Assembly (NCBI GenBank): GCA_020348985.1 | Contig: CP070761.1 | Span: 2,355,102 to 2,419,101 of the forward strand | From: Candidatus Thorarchaeota archaeon | Lineage (GTDB): Archaea; Asgardarchaeota; Thorarchaeia; Thorarchaeales; Thorarchaeaceae | DNA: 64,000 bases | Reading direction: 5' to 3' | Part shown: positions 8,350 to 16,652 of the stretch, in pieces | Layout of the letters: each line of letters opens with the position of its first letter | Position numbering within the stretch: the first letter of the stretch is position 1 | Position numbers and translations under genes: made by a program | The notes under the pieces: generated by a model | What the model saw: the letters and a program-made list of their open reading frames with translations, nothing else | Database searches by the model: none | Told to the model about the DNA's origin: nothing

Positions 8350-8697
8350 CTAAGAACTGAATCTGCCGGCAGATGACTCCAGAACTTTTGCCCACTTGGT
8401 TAGAAACGCTACTTCTCTAAGAGTTTCAACATAGATTGCTGAGGCAGTCACAGGATCACTCTTGTCGATCTTCTTCATTGCATGGTCTATTAGTTCCATG
8501 ATGTCCTGAAGCCGTCTTCTGCCCTCATTCCTACGATAGTCACTAAAAACGACATAGTCTTCTAGTTCTGTGTTCCATGCACTCATGAATTGCTCTTGCT
8601 CTAAGACTGCCGTACCCAATTCGTAAGTGCTTACCAGAGACTCCCTCATCGCGGTTAGCGAATCCTTCCACGCCTGTCTATTATTTGGTATGCTCAT
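8350..8697 (-). CDS. Unknown helical protein
   Basis: A 115-residue soluble, mostly helical, charged protein not recognised as a family. No transmembrane segment or cysteine motif is seen. The frame stays open upstream to 8808, but ATG 8697 has AGGTG seven bases before it and a TATA-like ACTTATG further upstream, so the short form is preferred. It is convergent with the thiolase-DUF35 genes and divergent from the second enoyl-CoA hydratase. Confidence 0.55.
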   Translation of the reverse strand: MSIPNNRQAWKDSLTAMRESLVSTYELGTAVLEQEQFMSAWNTELEDYVVFSDYRRNEGRRRLQDIMELIDHAMKKIDKSDPVTASAIYVETLREVAFLTKWAKVLESSAGRFSS

Positions 8698-8842
8698 AGC
8701 TGCACACCTGGGTTGCAAAGGGGTTTGCGGCGTCTCAGAGCCCTCCAAACGGGTACATAAGTATTGACGAAAAACTGTCGCGTACTCCCAATGCTTATTA
8801 CTGACCACTTACGGCTTCGCTTAGTCTACGAGGAGCGATGTT

Positions 8843-9631
8843 ATGATGTCCGAAGAAGTAGTTCTCCTTGACATGTCTAATGGAATAGCCACAATCACAA
8901 TCAATCGACCAGACAAGTACAACGCTTTGAACTCGGAAGTTGTGACCAAGATTCGGGAGTTCATGCAGAAAGCTGAGGAAGACGAAGCAATAAGAGTCGT
9001 TGTCCTAACCGGCGTAGGCGAAAAGGCCTTTGCATCCGGGGCCGACATAAACGAATTCAAGGGCAGAGACTCCAAGAGTGTAAGGCCAAGGGTTGAGCGC
9101 GGTCAAGAGCTTTGCACGTACATGGAGTCGATGTCAAAGCCTACTATCGCAGCAATTAACGGATATGCTCTTGGCGGAGGGTGCGAGTTTGCCATGGCGT
9201 GTGACATTCGTTATGCCTCATCTAATGCCAGGCTTGGTCAACCCGAGATACTTCTTGGTATCATACCTGGATATGGTGGTACTGTCAGATTACCAAGACA
9301 TGTGGGACTTGGACGTGCAAAGGAGATGGTGTTTACTGGAGATCAGATCTCAGCTGAGGAGGCACACAGAATTGGACTAGTGAATCGAGTCTTTGAGACA
9401 GTTGACGATTTGCGTGCCGGGGTTGACGAACTGGCGGCGAAACTCGTAAAGAAGCCAGGGGTCGCAATCAAATTAGCGAAGCAGTCACTGAACGGTGCGT
9501 GGTCTATGTCCTTGGAAGATAATCTTGTTTTTGAGATTGATGCATTCTGCGAGACTTTCGATACTGAGGACAAAGACATCGGAGTCGAGGCATTCCTTAG
9601 CAAGGGTAAACCAGAATTCAAGCACAAATAG
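8843..9631 (+). CDS. Enoyl-CoA hydratase/isomerase family protein (second paralog)
   Basis: A 262-residue crotonase-fold enzyme. Signatures are NRPDKYNALNSEV, AFASGADINEF, the oxyanion segment YALGGGCEFAMACDIR, and GQPEILLGIIPGYGGTVRL with the catalytic Glu. It is closer to the classical hydratase consensus (GQPE, IIPGYGG) than the paralog at 5693. The start is one of two adjacent ATGs (8843 or 8846) after AGGAGC. It ends at a strong hairpin shared with the convergent MBL gene. Confidence 0.92.
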   Translation: MMSEEVVLLDMSNGIATITINRPDKYNALNSEVVTKIREFMQKAEEDEAIRVVVLTGVGEKAFASGADINEFKGRDSKSVRPRVERGQELCTYMESMSKPTIAAINGYALGGGCEFAMACDIRYASSNARLGQPEILLGIIPGYGGTVRLPRHVGLGRAKEMVFTGDQISAEEAHRIGLVNRVFETVDDLRAGVDELAAKLVKKPGVAIKLAKQSLNGAWSMSLEDNLVFEIDAFCETFDTEDKDIGVEAFLSKGKPEFKHK

Positions 9632-9655
9632 AAGGTGGGGCTCAGGCCCCTCCTT
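9632..9655. terminator. Bidirectional hairpin terminator
   Basis: AAGG-T-GGGGC (9632-9641), loop TCAG, GCCCC-T-CCTT (9646-9655). The hairpin starts right after the hydratase stop and overlaps the stop of the minus-strand gene, so it can serve both convergent transcripts. A T-rich tract follows on the plus strand. Confidence 0.6.
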
Positions 9656-10586
9656 CCCTTTTTGGAATGATTAGACCTCCCTCCAGCTCGACTCTTCCGT
9701 CTTCGACAAGTATGTCCAAGTGCTTCTCAACCATCAGTTCCTCGAAGAAGTAGAATGCATCAATTGGGATTCTCGGGTAGATGGTTGGCACCTTGACAAG
9801 CTTTGAGACCGTGTTGTATCCCTGCGCAACAAGCTTTAGCAAACGCTCCTCTCGAACGTCGATGACGTGTAGATAGTCTTCGAGTCGTTGTCGCAGACCT
9901 TCAGTGACTGGATTTATGAGATGGCTACTGATACCAACTTTCGGGTCAAGGTCCAAGACTCTTCTTATTGAGTTCTTGAAGAATCGAACGTCGCTGGTCA
10001 CATTGCCATACCAGGGCCCAAAGTTGGTTAGGTCGATATCAACTAGAAAGATAGTATCATTTCCGTTTATCCCAAAGCATGTATGGTCTGCTGAGTGCCC
10101 CGGAGAGTGAATTGGAAGGAGCGTGGTCTCCCCACATGATATTGGGCTGCAATCATGAAAGGTCCCGCTGACTTCATAGCTCATTTTTACGTGGGGGACC
10201 ACAGCCTCGACATACTCAATCCAATCATTGTGGAAATGGTGATCACCTATACCAATGAGGTCTACCAGTCCGCGAAATGACCGTACTCCTGCTTCTGCCA
10301 ATGTATGACACAGAACCTCACACTCGGATTCTTTCTGAATGAAGGCTGCATATCCCTTGTGGTCAATATGAAAATGAGTAAGGACTATTCTGTCCAAGTC
10401 ACGTATCTCGTGTCCAAGGTCCTTCATAGTCTTCCTTACATGATCTATGTTGGAACCCGCGTCCACTAGGGTTAGTATTTCATCATCAATAAAGAGGCAG
10501 TTCGCCTCAGGAAATCTGGCATTGTTTGAACCACGAATCAAGTGGACTTTTGGCTGGATCTCACTATGGATCGGATAGTCACTCAT
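9642..10586 (-). CDS. Metallo-beta-lactamase-fold hydrolase
   Basis: A 314-residue MBL-fold enzyme. The metal-binding signature THFHIDHKGY lies near residue 92; further metal-ligand regions are HSPGHSADH near 180 and FLVDIDL near 197. The C-terminal third (about 230-314) reads like a helical winged-helix-type extension, as in thioesterase/LACTB2-like MBL proteins. Convergent with an enoyl-CoA hydratase and in an acyl-CoA gene neighbourhood, it may act on a thioester or lactone; the substrate is not shown by sequence. ATG 10586 follows GAGAAGAA. Confidence 0.85.
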   Translation of the reverse strand: MSDYPIHSEIQPKVHLIRGSNNARFPEANCLFIDDEILTLVDAGSNIDHVRKTMKDLGHEIRDLDRIVLTHFHIDHKGYAAFIQKESECEVLCHTLAEAGVRSFRGLVDLIGIGDHHFHNDWIEYVEAVVPHVKMSYEVSGTFHDCSPISCGETTLLPIHSPGHSADHTCFGINGNDTIFLVDIDLTNFGPWYGNVTSDVRFFKNSIRRVLDLDPKVGISSHLINPVTEGLRQRLEDYLHVIDVREERLLKLVAQGYNTVSKLVKVPTIYPRIPIDAFYFFEELMVEKHLDILVEDGRVELEGGLIIPKREGGA

Positions 10587-10638
10587 TTCTTCTCGCAGCT
10601 TGTGAGATGCAATCTGGGTCTAGTTAAAGCTAGCTCTA

Positions 10639-10666
10639 TTCATGAAATACCTAGAATTCATATGAA
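10639..10666. promoter_or_regulatory. Paired TTCAT/ATGAA palindromes in divergent promoter
   Basis: TTCATGAA (10639-10646) and TTCATATGAA (10657-10666) are perfect palindromes with related half-sites whose starts lie 18 bases apart. They lie between the divergent MBL gene and the glycerol-kinase-like gene and are candidate operators. Confidence 0.35.
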
Positions 10667-10693
10667 GGAAGGTAATCACAGCTTGGCCTGAGA

Positions 10694-12169
10694 GTGAATG
10701 CGGTGAGCGGGAAGAGCCAGCGTCTTTTTGCTGTGTTTGATATCGGCACTACAGGCACACGATCAGTACTTGTAGATGAAGAAGGACGCGAGATTGGGAA
10801 GGCCTACGAGGAGTATCCAACGGCACCAAGGGAACTTGGCATCCACGAGCAACTTACAGAGACGTACTGGAGGACTTCCTCAGTCACAATGCAGAGAGCC
10901 TTGGCCAAGGCCAATCAGTCTCAAGAAGATGTTGTTGCAGTCATTGCTACAACGACAAGAGATTGCCTTACACTTGTCGACAAGGATGTGAATCCTTTGG
11001 CTCCAACTGTAACATGGCAAGACAATCGGACAACCGAGAAAGCCGAGGAATTGGCCGAGGAGCTCGGCCCTAGAAGAAGCATCAAGAGGCTGCTTTGGTT
11101 TCAACAGGAGCGACCCGAGATATTTGAGAAGGCTGCCAAATTCATCTACCTAGACGCCTACATCAATTACAGACTATGTGGTGCGTTGGTGAGCGATCCA
11201 TCGAATGCTCGCTTTGGGCCTGTTGATCATAAGACTCTAAGATGGTCGGAAGAACTATGTGATGTCACTGGAATTCCAATTGACAAATTGGCGACAATAG
11301 AGTCTCCAGGTGTCATGATCGGGGAGGTCTCAGGAGAGTCTTCGAAAGCCACAGGTCTTAGAAAGGGCACACCTGTGATTATGGGGAGCGGTGATCAGCA
11401 GTGTTCTGCCCTAGGAACGGGCACAATCGAGAATGGGCGTGTCAAGGCGACCACTGGTACCGGTACATTTGTCATAACACAGACTGATGAGTTCATAGAG
11501 GATTCCTACATCATGTTCAGTAATCCTGCAGCAATTCCAGGAAGGTGGATTTTGGAAGGAGTCATACCAGGAACAGGAATGGCTTACAAGTGGTATCGAG
11601 ATAACTTCTATAGTGCAATGTCCGTCGCAGCGGTTTCAGCTAACGAAAACATCTATGGAATAATGGAGTCATCTGCTGCGGAAGTTCCTGCAGGTAGTGA
11701 TGGCCTAGTCGTTTTCCCATTCATGCCATACAACAAGGGAATCATCTACAACCTCGGCTTTGATCATTCTCGAGCACACTTGGCAAGGGCGATCATGGAG
11801 GCAAATGGCTATGGTATACAGATGTATATCGAGATGATGGAAGGGACACTTGACATTGAATTCGAAGAAATCGTGATTGACGGAGGGGCTGCCAATTCGA
11901 CCCTGTGGCGGCAGATACAGGCCGACTGCACAAACAAGACTGTTGCAGTTCCCGAAGTGAAGGATTCAACAGTCATAGGGGCCGCCATTTTGGGCACTGT
12001 AGGGTCAGGGATTTACAGCACATATGAAGAGGCGGTTTCGAACATGGTAAGCATCGAAGAAAGACGACAGCCCATTCCTGAACACGTCAGAATCTACAAA
12101 GAGAGATACGAAGTCTTCAACAAGCTCTTGATTGCCGAAATGGCCCACTTAGTTGGAGAATCCTCTTAG
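10694..12169 (+). CDS. glpK: FGGY-family carbohydrate kinase, probable glycerol kinase
   Basis: A 491-residue FGGY kinase. The N-terminal phosphate-binding motif is FDIGTTGTRSVLVDEEG; the middle segments TTTRDCLTLVD and VTWQDNRT resemble the substrate region. ATP-site motifs TTGTGTFVIT and the C-terminal IDGGAANSTLWRQIQAD are present. It phosphorylates a polyol; the glpA-glpB-glpC genes downstream argue for glycerol to glycerol-3-phosphate. The family alone would also allow xylulose-type substrates, and the glycerol-kinase Trp/Arg/Glu motif is not exact. GTG 10694 is used, with GTG 10703 equally possible; neither has a strong Shine-Dalgarno site. Confidence 0.8.
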   Translation: MNAVSGKSQRLFAVFDIGTTGTRSVLVDEEGREIGKAYEEYPTAPRELGIHEQLTETYWRTSSVTMQRALAKANQSQEDVVAVIATTTRDCLTLVDKDVNPLAPTVTWQDNRTTEKAEELAEELGPRRSIKRLLWFQQERPEIFEKAAKFIYLDAYINYRLCGALVSDPSNARFGPVDHKTLRWSEELCDVTGIPIDKLATIESPGVMIGEVSGESSKATGLRKGTPVIMGSGDQQCSALGTGTIENGRVKATTGTGTFVITQTDEFIEDSYIMFSNPAAIPGRWILEGVIPGTGMAYKWYRDNFYSAMSVAAVSANENIYGIMESSAAEVPAGSDGLVVFPFMPYNKGIIYNLGFDHSRAHLARAIMEANGYGIQMYIEMMEGTLDIEFEEIVIDGGAANSTLWRQIQADCTNKTVAVPEVKDSTVIGAAILGTVGSGIYSTYEEAVSNMVSIEERRQPIPEHVRIYKERYEVFNKLLIAEMAHLVGESS

Positions 12170-12384
12170 TCTGTTTTGACAGCGCAAATCAGGAATGCAG
12201 ATGTGAAAGACCTGCCCCACTTGTCTAATCCTGCCGAAGTCCATCTGTTCTTGGTTCCGTTTCTTCTTCCTCACGGCTCTTTGCTTTCATCCGAAACTCT
12301 TGTATTGACAGTCTGTATCCGCCTATGCGCAAGTTGCAGGAACCACACAACTCCAAAAAATCTTGAAAGGAGGACCGAAAAGCC

Positions 12385-14037
12385 ATGACCAAGTCTGACG
12401 TAGTTGTCGTTGGTGGAGGTAGCACTGGTACGGCTGTTGCAAGAGATTGCGCCCTGCGAGGGCTGAAGACATTGATGTTGGAACGAGACGACATAGCTTC
12501 CGCCACAGTTGGAACATGTGCAGGAATGATCTCTTCAGGTCTCAAGTATATGGACGAACCTCACATCGTTGACATGTGTTCGCAAGAGGTTGTCCATCTG
12601 AATAGAATCGCTCGTCATATCGTGATGAAGAACCCGATTCTTACGCCAATGTTGGAATTGAGCGATCTTTCGTCCGGAGGAAGTTTCGCCGAGGAGTATT
12701 CAAAACGAGCTGCAAAGAGAGAAGTCCCTCCAGTTCTCTTTCTGACACCCGAAGATTCTCTCAAGATCGAGCCGAAGCTCAACCCCAACATAATCGCTAG
12801 TATGTACTTCGAGGAGTTCTTCATCGATCCATTTCGGCTTTGCATGCTGCAGGCAATAGATGCTCAGAGGGCAGGCGCGCTGATTCGCACATACTGCGAG
12901 GTCATTGACATCACGGTGAAAGACGACTCAGTCGATGAAGTACTGTTTTACGACCGCGTCAAAGGGGATATTGAGCGGGTGAAAACGAAGACGGTCGTAA
13001 ATGCCGGAGGTCCTTGGGCGCCGGGAATTGCCAAGATGGCAGAATCAAATGTCGAGATTCGTCCAAACAAGGGCGCACATGTTATCCTAGACCGCAGAGT
13101 TGTAAACGTGGGCATCATTGCCAAGGCTGTCGACGGTCGAATGATCTACCTCTTCCCCCATGAGAACACAGTCCTTCTCGGGACGACCGCGTTGGACACA
13201 TGGGAAGATCCAGATACTCTCGTGGCGTCACACGACGAAATCGAGTACTTGCTACAAAGCATGGAGTGGGTAGTGCCATCTATTCGAGAGGCAAGGATTA
13301 TCCGAACAATGGCGGGCGTTCGCCCTCTAGTTGCGAACTGGAAGGTTCCTGAAGACAAAGTCACAAGAGGTTACGAAACCATTGACCATGAATTCGAAGA
13401 CGTCAGAGGCTTGTTCAGCTTCACAGGCGGCAAGCTTGTCATGTGCCGTCACATGGCCGAAACTGTCACGGACCTGGTCTGCGAAAAGCTAGGAGTGAAA
13501 CACAAGTGTACTACTCATGAAATTCCGCTTCCGGGAATGGAGGCCGATGTAGACATTCTTGCTTTTTCTGCTGATTATGGGATAAGTCAACACGCGGTTG
13601 AGAGACTGAGAGCAAGAAGAGGGACCGAGATGACTCGTGTTCTCGAGCTCACTAGAGAGAACCCAGACTGGCGAACCACGATTTGTGCTTGCGAACCAGT
13701 GCTAGAGGCCGAAATCCGCTATTCAATACGAGAGGAGTTCCCACAGAACTTGAATGATTTGAGGCGAAGAGTTCGACTCGGCACCGGTCCATGCCAAGGC
13801 ACTTTCTGCACATACAAGGCGTCTGCAATTCTGATGGAAGAACTGGATCTTTCGGGTGAGGGCTTCAAAGTTGACATTCTGGATTTCTTGGCTGAACGGT
13901 GGAAAGGTAAGCGTCAGTCATTCAGAAGAGAACAGCTCGTTCAGGAGGAGGTGACCCAAGGCATGTACACATGCGTGGCGAACCTCGACCAATCCGAAAT
14001 TGAATATGACCCAAAGCCATGGGAGGGATCGATCTGA
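12385..14037 (+). CDS. glpA: Glycerol-3-phosphate dehydrogenase, GlpA-type
   Basis: FAD enzyme oxidising glycerol-3-phosphate to dihydroxyacetone phosphate. The FAD-binding motif VVVGGGSTGTAVARDCALRG is at about residues 6-25. DAO-fold segments include AGMISSG and VNAGGPWAPG. A C-terminal BFD-like [2Fe-2S] domain has Cys434, Cys436, Cys470 and Cys475 (CAC ... GPCQGTFC), the arrangement expected in the anaerobic GlpA subunit. The 550-residue length fits the family. AAGGAGG lies 11 bases upstream of the ATG. The stop overlaps the glpB start (TGATG). About 215 bases separate it from glpK, with no gene seen there. Confidence 0.9.
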   Translation: MTKSDVVVVGGGSTGTAVARDCALRGLKTLMLERDDIASATVGTCAGMISSGLKYMDEPHIVDMCSQEVVHLNRIARHIVMKNPILTPMLELSDLSSGGSFAEEYSKRAAKREVPPVLFLTPEDSLKIEPKLNPNIIASMYFEEFFIDPFRLCMLQAIDAQRAGALIRTYCEVIDITVKDDSVDEVLFYDRVKGDIERVKTKTVVNAGGPWAPGIAKMAESNVEIRPNKGAHVILDRRVVNVGIIAKAVDGRMIYLFPHENTVLLGTTALDTWEDPDTLVASHDEIEYLLQSMEWVVPSIREARIIRTMAGVRPLVANWKVPEDKVTRGYETIDHEFEDVRGLFSFTGGKLVMCRHMAETVTDLVCEKLGVKHKCTTHEIPLPGMEADVDILAFSADYGISQHAVERLRARRGTEMTRVLELTRENPDWRTTICACEPVLEAEIRYSIREEFPQNLNDLRRRVRLGTGPCQGTFCTYKASAILMEELDLSGEGFKVDILDFLAERWKGKRQSFRREQLVQEEVTQGMYTCVANLDQSEIEYDPKPWEGSI

Positions 14038-15404
14038 TGAACCTTGAAGCAGACATAGTCATTGTCGGTGGAGGAATGGCGGGTCTTGTCGCAGGGACCA
14101 TTGCTAGCGAGGGCGGCCTTAGTTCGATTGTTCTCCGAAAGGGCGAAAGCGCAACATCAATGTCTTCAGGTGCAATCGATGTTGTCGGCTATCTTCCCGA
14201 CGGAACAATCCCTTTTGAGTCGCCAAAGGAGGGGCTTGTTGCCCTGGCAAGTCTTTATCCATTTCATCCATACAGCATTCTCGGTTTCGGAGAAGGCAAA
14301 CCAGCCTTTGCCGAGAAGGTAATCACTGGAGTAGAAGCAGCTGTTGGATGGTTGAAGGACAAACTCAAAGATTCAGTGGCCAAGATTGTTGGTGGCCTAG
14401 ATTCAAACATCCTATCACTCAGCATCCTTGGAACCACCAAACCAACTTGTCTGATTCAGGAAACAATGGTCTCTGATGGATTTGCTAACGAATTTGATTC
14501 TACTCTGTTGTTTTTGGGAGTCAAGGGTTATCCCGACTTCTTCGCATCCGCCGCAGCCAAGTCATTCCTAGAGCAATCAGAGATTGAGCAGGAAGGGCCG
14601 CGCAAGGTTGCCCACTCTACAGTCAGAATCTCTCCATTTGGCAACACCTGCAACATATCCGCTTCCGAAATCGCTAGACATCTTGATCACGATGACGCGC
14701 TCGGAGAGCTGCTTCCACAGATCAAAAAGACCGTGGATACTTTGGGCGCGACACATGTTGCACTGCCCCCCATACTTGGAATCAAAAATGCGCGAGGTAA
14801 CAGACAGAGGATCGAAGAGGAGGTAGGAGCAATTGTCTTCGAGCTGCTGGCCTTTCCACCCTCGATACCTGGTCTAAGACTTCAGAGGGCGTTGGAGGAA
14901 ACGTACAGAAAGTCTGGGGGACAGCTTCTTCTAGGTCACGAGGCCCTGTCAGCATACAAAGAGAAGAACCGATATGTCAGTGTCCAAGCGGGCGCCCCAC
15001 GACGTTCAATTCGCATTTCAACAAAGGCAGTTGTCAGCGCAACTGGGAAGTTCATTGGGGGTGGTCTCAGAGGCGCTGAAGACGGTTTGACCGAAACTGT
15101 GTTCAACCTTATGACAGTGACTGGAAATCTCATTCAAGCTGACAACATAAGGCCGTACGATTACACAAGTCCCTTCGCAGTAGACACTGGCGGACATTCG
15201 ATCTTCTCATGTGGTCTTACTGTGGACCCCCAATTTCGTCCCGTAATGCCAGATGGACAACCGGATGCTGACAATCTGTTCGCTGCAGGAAGCACATTGG
15301 CTGGCTATGACTATCTTGTCGAGAAAAGTGGTCTCGGTGTTGCCCTTGTCTCAGGGTTCTATGCAGGGAAGAATGCAGCCGATGCCGCAAAGGAGGTTGA
15401 CTGA
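14037..15404 (+). CDS. glpB: Anaerobic glycerol-3-phosphate dehydrogenase subunit B
   Basis: A 455-residue flavoprotein with the dinucleotide motif IVIVGGGMAGLVAGTIA near residue 8 and SSGAIDVVGYLPDG near 45, a GlpB hallmark. The C-terminal FAD-contact region is AAGSTLAGYDYL. It passes electrons from GlpA toward GlpC. ATG 14037 overlaps the glpA stop and sits eight bases after GGGAGGGA; the in-frame upstream start has no such site. glpC starts three bases after the stop. Confidence 0.87.
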   Translation: MNLEADIVIVGGGMAGLVAGTIASEGGLSSIVLRKGESATSMSSGAIDVVGYLPDGTIPFESPKEGLVALASLYPFHPYSILGFGEGKPAFAEKVITGVEAAVGWLKDKLKDSVAKIVGGLDSNILSLSILGTTKPTCLIQETMVSDGFANEFDSTLLFLGVKGYPDFFASAAAKSFLEQSEIEQEGPRKVAHSTVRISPFGNTCNISASEIARHLDHDDALGELLPQIKKTVDTLGATHVALPPILGIKNARGNRQRIEEEVGAIVFELLAFPPSIPGLRLQRALEETYRKSGGQLLLGHEALSAYKEKNRYVSVQAGAPRRSIRISTKAVVSATGKFIGGGLRGAEDGLTETVFNLMTVTGNLIQADNIRPYDYTSPFAVDTGGHSIFSCGLTVDPQFRPVMPDGQPDADNLFAAGSTLAGYDYLVEKSGLGVALVSGFYAGKNAADAAKEVD

Positions 15405-15406
15405 GT

Positions 15407-16645
15407 ATGGGCGAGGAAGAGGCCTACGAATTCGTCACTTCAACATTAGAGAAGGAAAGAATAGAACCCTATACTCGAGAAGAGAGTGAAGTAGTTCACT
15501 CAGTGCAGCAATGCATCAATTGTGGAATATGTCTCAGTCACTGTCCAGTCGTCGCTGCAGTTGGCATATATCGGTTCAGCGGGCCGCGTAGTATTGCAGT
15601 AGAGCTGAGTCGATCACCTCCAGAGTTCTGGGCCACAGGAGATACCATATACCTCTGCACTGGTTGCGGTACATGCATGGAGGTGTGTCCCAAAAACGTC
15701 AACATCCCTGAGATTGTCAACATGATGAGATCTAGGATATTGCGGTTCCGTCCAGACTTGGTGCCCAAAGGATTGCATGTTGTGAGAGAGACAATTCTTG
15801 AACACAATCTCGCTTTTGTACCTCTGGAGGACGTTGAGGATAAGACAGAGAGTCGCGACATGAGGCTAGAGCACTACGGACTTCCTCTGATCGAGACCCC
15901 TGAAGAAGCCAAGAGTGAGGTCCTATATTATCCGGGTTGTCAAGCAGAAGAACGATCTCAAGAGGTCAGAGAAGCTGCCAAGATCATCCTTGACAGGTTT
16001 GAAGTTGGCTTCACGATGCTTGAAGACATGTGTTGCTGCGGACTTCCATCCCGTCTCATGGGAGACAAGGACACAGCTGAGAAACTTGCTTCAAGACTGA
16101 AACAAAGGATCGATGAACTTGATATCAAGAAGATTGTGACAACGTGCGCTGGCTGCACTTCTAACATTGGAGATGCAAGCTTCGCCTACGACTGGAATGT
16201 GCCGGTTCTCCATTTGGTTGAGTTTCTGACCGATGAAGTCGGAACCGACAAACTGGCAAAAGCGTTCACAAAACCTCGGGGCAAAGAAAAAGTTAAGGTC
16301 ACTGTTCATGACCCATGTCATCTTATTAGACACACTTCACGTCAGCTCATGGACAAGGCGCTTCTTCTTCTCGATTTGATTCCTGACGTGAAGGTTGAAG
16401 TATCTACGGCAGCTGACTCCTGTTGCGGTGGCGGTGGACTCGTGGCTTATCACTCGAAGGATGTTTCCAAGGCAGTTGTTAAAGAGAATCTGGAGGCCAT
16501 TAGATTGCTGGAAGCACAACGGGTTGTTACTCCATGTCCCCTTTGCACAGCACAGTTAGAAGACAATCTCTTCCAAAGTGGCAGTTCCATTGAAGTGGAT
16601 GATCTGACCGTTTTCATTGCTCAACGGCTATCAAACAAGGGATGA
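15407..16645 (+). CDS. glpC: Anaerobic glycerol-3-phosphate dehydrogenase subunit C, Fe-S
   Basis: A 412-residue protein with two [4Fe-4S] ferredoxin motifs, Cys36-x2-Cys39-x2-Cys42-x3-Cys46 and Cys84-x2-Cys87-x2-Cys90-x3-Cys94. Two CCG (HdrD-type) domains follow, with motifs CCCGLPSR near 208 and CCGGGGLV near 340. These bind Fe-S clusters and probably deliver electrons to a quinone or heterodisulfide-like acceptor. AAAGGAGG precedes ATG 15407. It follows glpB by two bases, and the next gene begins seven bases after its stop, so a GlpABC complex is well supported. Confidence 0.87.
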   Translation: MGEEEAYEFVTSTLEKERIEPYTREESEVVHSVQQCINCGICLSHCPVVAAVGIYRFSGPRSIAVELSRSPPEFWATGDTIYLCTGCGTCMEVCPKNVNIPEIVNMMRSRILRFRPDLVPKGLHVVRETILEHNLAFVPLEDVEDKTESRDMRLEHYGLPLIETPEEAKSEVLYYPGCQAEERSQEVREAAKIILDRFEVGFTMLEDMCCCGLPSRLMGDKDTAEKLASRLKQRIDELDIKKIVTTCAGCTSNIGDASFAYDWNVPVLHLVEFLTDEVGTDKLAKAFTKPRGKEKVKVTVHDPCHLIRHTSRQLMDKALLLLDLIPDVKVEVSTAADSCCGGGGLVAYHSKDVSKAVVKENLEAIRLLEAQRVVTPCPLCTAQLEDNLFQSGSSIEVDDLTVFIAQRLSNKG

Positions 16646-16652
16646 GTTCAAT

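Noticed and set aside
12176..12388. 70-residue ORF between glpK and glpA
   Set aside because: No ribosome-binding site and no protein-like composition; it overlaps the Shine-Dalgarno site of glpA.
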